The notes below the pieces were generated by a model. The model was not told the DNA's origin. It ran no database searches and saw only the letters and a program-made list of their open reading frames with translations. A stretch of 64,000 nucleotides of DNA from Desulfurivibrio alkaliphilus AHT 2. Its GTDB lineage: Bacteria > Desulfobacterota > Desulfobulbia > Desulfobulbales > Desulfurivibrionaceae. Position numbers and translations under genes: made by a program. The stretch lies in assembly GCF_000092205.1 (NCBI RefSeq), contig NC_014216.1, positions 1,803,742 through 1,867,741 on the forward strand. The letters are read 5' to 3'. Below are positions 61,982 to 64,000 of the stretch, one piece after another (position 1 is the first letter of the stretch; the number at the start of each line of letters is the position of its first letter).

Positions 61982-63513
61982 CCACCATGTTCCCTGTCAA
62001 CCACGACCATAAAAAGGGCAACTCCCGCCGGGCCGCCGCCATCATGCTCCAGGGCACCGGCTCCGATGCCGGCAAGTCGGTGATGGCCGCCGCCCTGTGC
62101 CGCATCCTGCTCCAGGACGGCCTGCGGGTGGCGCCGTTCAAGGCCCAGAACATGTCGCTCAACTCCTTTGTCACCCATGACGGCCTGGAAATGGGCCGGG
62201 CCCAGGTGGTCCAGGCCCAGGCGGCCAGGCTCGACCCCGACGTGCGGATGAACCCGGTGCTGCTCAAACCCTCCAGCGAGGTGGGCAGCCAGGTGATCGT
62301 TAACGGCCAACCGGTGGGCAACATGAAGGTGGCCGAATACGTGGCCTACAAGCCCCAAGCGGCGGCCGCCGCCTGCCGGGCTTACGACGAACTGGCCTCG
62401 GAGTACGACGTCATCGTGCTGGAAGGGGCCGGCAGCCCCGGCGAGATCAACCTCAAAAGCCATGATATCGTCAACATGGAGATGGCCCGCTACGCCCAAG
62501 CGCCGGTGCTGCTGGTGGGCGACATCGAGCGGGGCGGGGTGTTTGCCTCGCTGGTCGGCCATTTTGAATTGATGGAGCCCTGGGAGCGGGAGTTGCTGGC
62601 CGGTTACCTGGTCAACCGTTTTCGCGGCGATGCCACCCTGCTGGACCCGGCCCTGGAGTTTATGCTCAGCCGCACCGGCCGGCCGGTGTTGGGGGTGGTG
62701 CCCTATCTCGATGATCTCGGCCTGCCCCAGGAGGATTCGGTGAGCTTCAAGCAGGGGCTTTACAGCCGTAAAAAAACCGGGCCTACCGATCTGCGCCTGG
62801 CGGTGATCGACCTGCCCCATATCTCCAACTTCACCGACCTGGAACCCTTCCTGGCCGAGCCGGACGTGGCCATCAGCCTGGTGAGGCGGCCCGAGGAACT
62901 GGGTGAGGCGGACGCCCTCATCCTGCCGGGCAGCAAGAACGTCATCGCCGACCTGGACTTCATCAAGCGCACCGGCCTGGACGGCGCCATCAAGGCAGGG
63001 GCGGCGGCGGGCAACTGCGAGATCATCGGTATCTGCGGCGGCTTACAAATGCTGGGCCGGACCATCGCCGATCCCCTGGGCCTGGAAAACGCCACCGGCC
63101 ATGTCAGCGGCCTGGCCCTGCTGCCTCTCGAAACCACCTTGGCCCCGAACAAAACCCTGGTCCAGCGGCGCTTTACCCACCTGGCCTCGGGCCTTGAGGT
63201 TCACGGCTACGAGATCCACCACGGCCAGAGCCGGGTGGAGGGAGCCCCGGCCCTGCGGGACGGCGCCACCCCGGAAGGCGCTTGCTCGCCCAACGGCCGA
63301 ATCTGGGGCAGCTACCTGCACGGCATCTTCGACGCCGACCACTTCCGCCGCTGGTTCATAGACCGTCTCCGGCGGCGGCGGGGCCTGCCCCCGCTGGTGG
63401 CAATCCAGGCCCCCTACGACCTGGAACCGGCCTTCGACCGCCTGGCCGCCACCGTCCGCCAGTCCATCGACATGAAGCAAATTTACCGCCTGCTGGATGG
63501 GAGGAACGGATGA
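61978..63513 (+). CDS. cobQ: cobyric acid synthase (CobQ/CbiP)
   Basis: Amidates the b, d, e and g side chains of adenosylcobyrinate diamide. The N-terminal ATP domain has QGTGSDAGKSVMAAALC and APFKAQNMSLNSFVT; the amidotransferase nucleophile is C353 (GICGGLQMLGR), and the GYEIHHG histidine follows. At 511 residues it is full length. It overlaps cbiH by four bases (ATGA). Confidence 0.97.
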   Translation: MTTMFPVNHDHKKGNSRRAAAIMLQGTGSDAGKSVMAAALCRILLQDGLRVAPFKAQNMSLNSFVTHDGLEMGRAQVVQAQAARLDPDVRMNPVLLKPSSEVGSQVIVNGQPVGNMKVAEYVAYKPQAAAAACRAYDELASEYDVIVLEGAGSPGEINLKSHDIVNMEMARYAQAPVLLVGDIERGGVFASLVGHFELMEPWERELLAGYLVNRFRGDATLLDPALEFMLSRTGRPVLGVVPYLDDLGLPQEDSVSFKQGLYSRKKTGPTDLRLAVIDLPHISNFTDLEPFLAEPDVAISLVRRPEELGEADALILPGSKNVIADLDFIKRTGLDGAIKAGAAAGNCEIIGICGGLQMLGRTIADPLGLENATGHVSGLALLPLETTLAPNKTLVQRRFTHLASGLEVHGYEIHHGQSRVEGAPALRDGATPEGACSPNGRIWGSYLHGIFDADHFRRWFIDRLRRRRGLPPLVAIQAPYDLEPAFDRLAATVRQSIDMKQIYRLLDGRNG

Positions 63514-63572
63514 CGCCGGATTATGGTAAACTTGAGCCAAGGCCGGCAGCTTTGGGGTGGCGGCAATGTTGA
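63510..63572 (+). CDS. candidate 20-residue frame between cobQ and cbiB
   Basis: An ATG overlapping the cobQ stop (ATGA) opens a frame that ends seven bases into cbiB (MTPDYGKLEPRPAALGWRQC). It may simply carry ribosomes from cobQ to the cbiB start. A function as a peptide is not supported. Confidence 0.25.
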   Translation: MTPDYGKLEPRPAALGWRQC

Positions 63573-64000
63573 CCTTTCCCCCTCTGCTCATCACCTTGGC
63601 CTTTTGCATCGACGCTCTGGTCGGTGACCCGCCGCGGCTGCCCCACCCGGTGCGGCTGATTGGCGCCGTTATTGCGCGACTGGAAGCGTTGCTGCGGCGG
63701 CTGGGCAATTTGCGGCTGGCCGGGGTGTTGCTGGCGGTGATGGTGCCCCTGGGGGCCGGGGCGGCGGGGCTGGCCCTCACTTATCTGGCGGCCGGCCGCG
63801 GCGGCTGGGCGGGGCTGCTGGCGGCTTTGCTGGTGCTTTATTTAACCGCCGCCACCATCTCGGCCCGGGAGTTGCTGCTGCGGGTGCGGGAGGTGCTGGC
63901 CTGCGAGGATCTGCCGCGAGCCCGGGAATTGCTCAGCCATATCGTGGGGCGGGACACTGCCGCCCTGGATGCCGACGGGGTGCGGCGGGCGGCCCTGGAA
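63566..64000 (+). CDS. cbiB: cobalamin biosynthesis protein CbiB/CobD, cut by the window end
   Basis: The first 145 residues of the membrane protein that attaches the aminopropanol arm to adenosylcobyrate. DALVGDPPRLPHPVRLIGAVI at the start and ARELLSHIVGRDTAALDADG at the end are diagnostic. Several hydrophobic helices are present. GGGGTGG lies five bases before the ATG. The remainder lies beyond base 64000. Confidence 0.93.
   Translation, partial: MLTFPPLLITLAFCIDALVGDPPRLPHPVRLIGAVIARLEALLRRLGNLRLAGVLLAVMVPLGAGAAGLALTYLAAGRGGWAGLLAALLVLYLTAATISARELLLRVREVLACEDLPRARELLSHIVGRDTAALDADGVRRAALE

Noticed and set aside
1-64000. tRNA, rRNA, CRISPR array or prophage genes
   Set aside because: No cloverleaf with a GTTCGAATC-type arm, no rRNA stretches, no regularly spaced repeats and no phage or transposase proteins were recognised.

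Overview
The window is a GC-rich piece of a Gram-negative, anaerobic bacterium, most likely a deltaproteobacterium (Desulfobacterota, Desulfovibrio or Desulfobulbales-like). The signs are an oxygen-independent cobalamin pathway started by a CbiK cobaltochelatase with an export signal (the periplasmic type known from Desulfovibrio), a CbiE-CbiT fusion, a class III (anaerobic) ribonucleotide reductase with its activase, and TonB/ExbBD and outer-membrane receptor genes. This taxonomic call is inference. No tRNA, rRNA, CRISPR array, prophage or transposase gene was found.

Layout. 1-5052 (minus strand): an operon-like run of an NPD/FabK-like flavoprotein, pcnB-type nucleotidyltransferase, bioB, bioF and a truncated MFS transporter. 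5330-9396 (plus): a diguanylate cyclase response regulator, rpsA, sppA and an HU/IHF gene. 9547-13385: yciO-type gene (minus), then guaB-guaA. 13537-18164: a three-gene signalling set (GAF histidine kinase, receiver-TPR protein, large membrane protein with a CCHC zinc knuckle). 18143-23871: an MFS permease, cvpA, a Crp/Fnr regulator, thiC, a small membrane protein and an endonuclease III-like gene. 23999-30837: cobalamin riboswitch, then btuB-exbB-exbD-tonB-btuF-btuC-btuD, a complete corrinoid uptake operon with its own energising system. 31015-34689: promoter and second cobalamin riboswitch, then nrdD-nrdG and a Yip1-like gene. 34741-42760: the phosphate regulon (pstB, pstA, pstC, pstS on minus; phoR, phoU, phoB-like on plus). 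42750-48824 (minus): an FmdE-like gene and a five-part nickel/peptide-type ABC importer with fused ATPases. 49017-64000: third riboswitch, then cbiK, a second BtuCDF-like importer and cbiA-C-D-ET-L-F-G-H, cobQ and the start of cbiB.

The most unusual layer is repetitive DNA. Family A is a palindromic element of about 110 bp with shorter derivatives, present at least eight times. Every intergenic copy begins at, or within about four bases of, a stop codon, and several supply the stop codon itself. One copy lies in frame inside cbiD. Family B is a 131-132 bp element with 25-bp inverted arms. It occurs twice, in opposite orientation, bracketing the second btuCDF-like cassette, and one copy lies in frame near the start of cbiA. 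The arms of family A differ between copies but remain complementary, as expected if the hairpin is selected.

The genes fit together in a few circuits. Corrinoid uptake, corrinoid synthesis and the B12-independent ribonucleotide reductase all sit behind cobalamin riboswitches. The phosphate genes carry three matching PhoB-box-like arrays (7-base repeats with an 11-base period, then 9 bases to a -10-like hexamer) before pstS, pstC and phoU.
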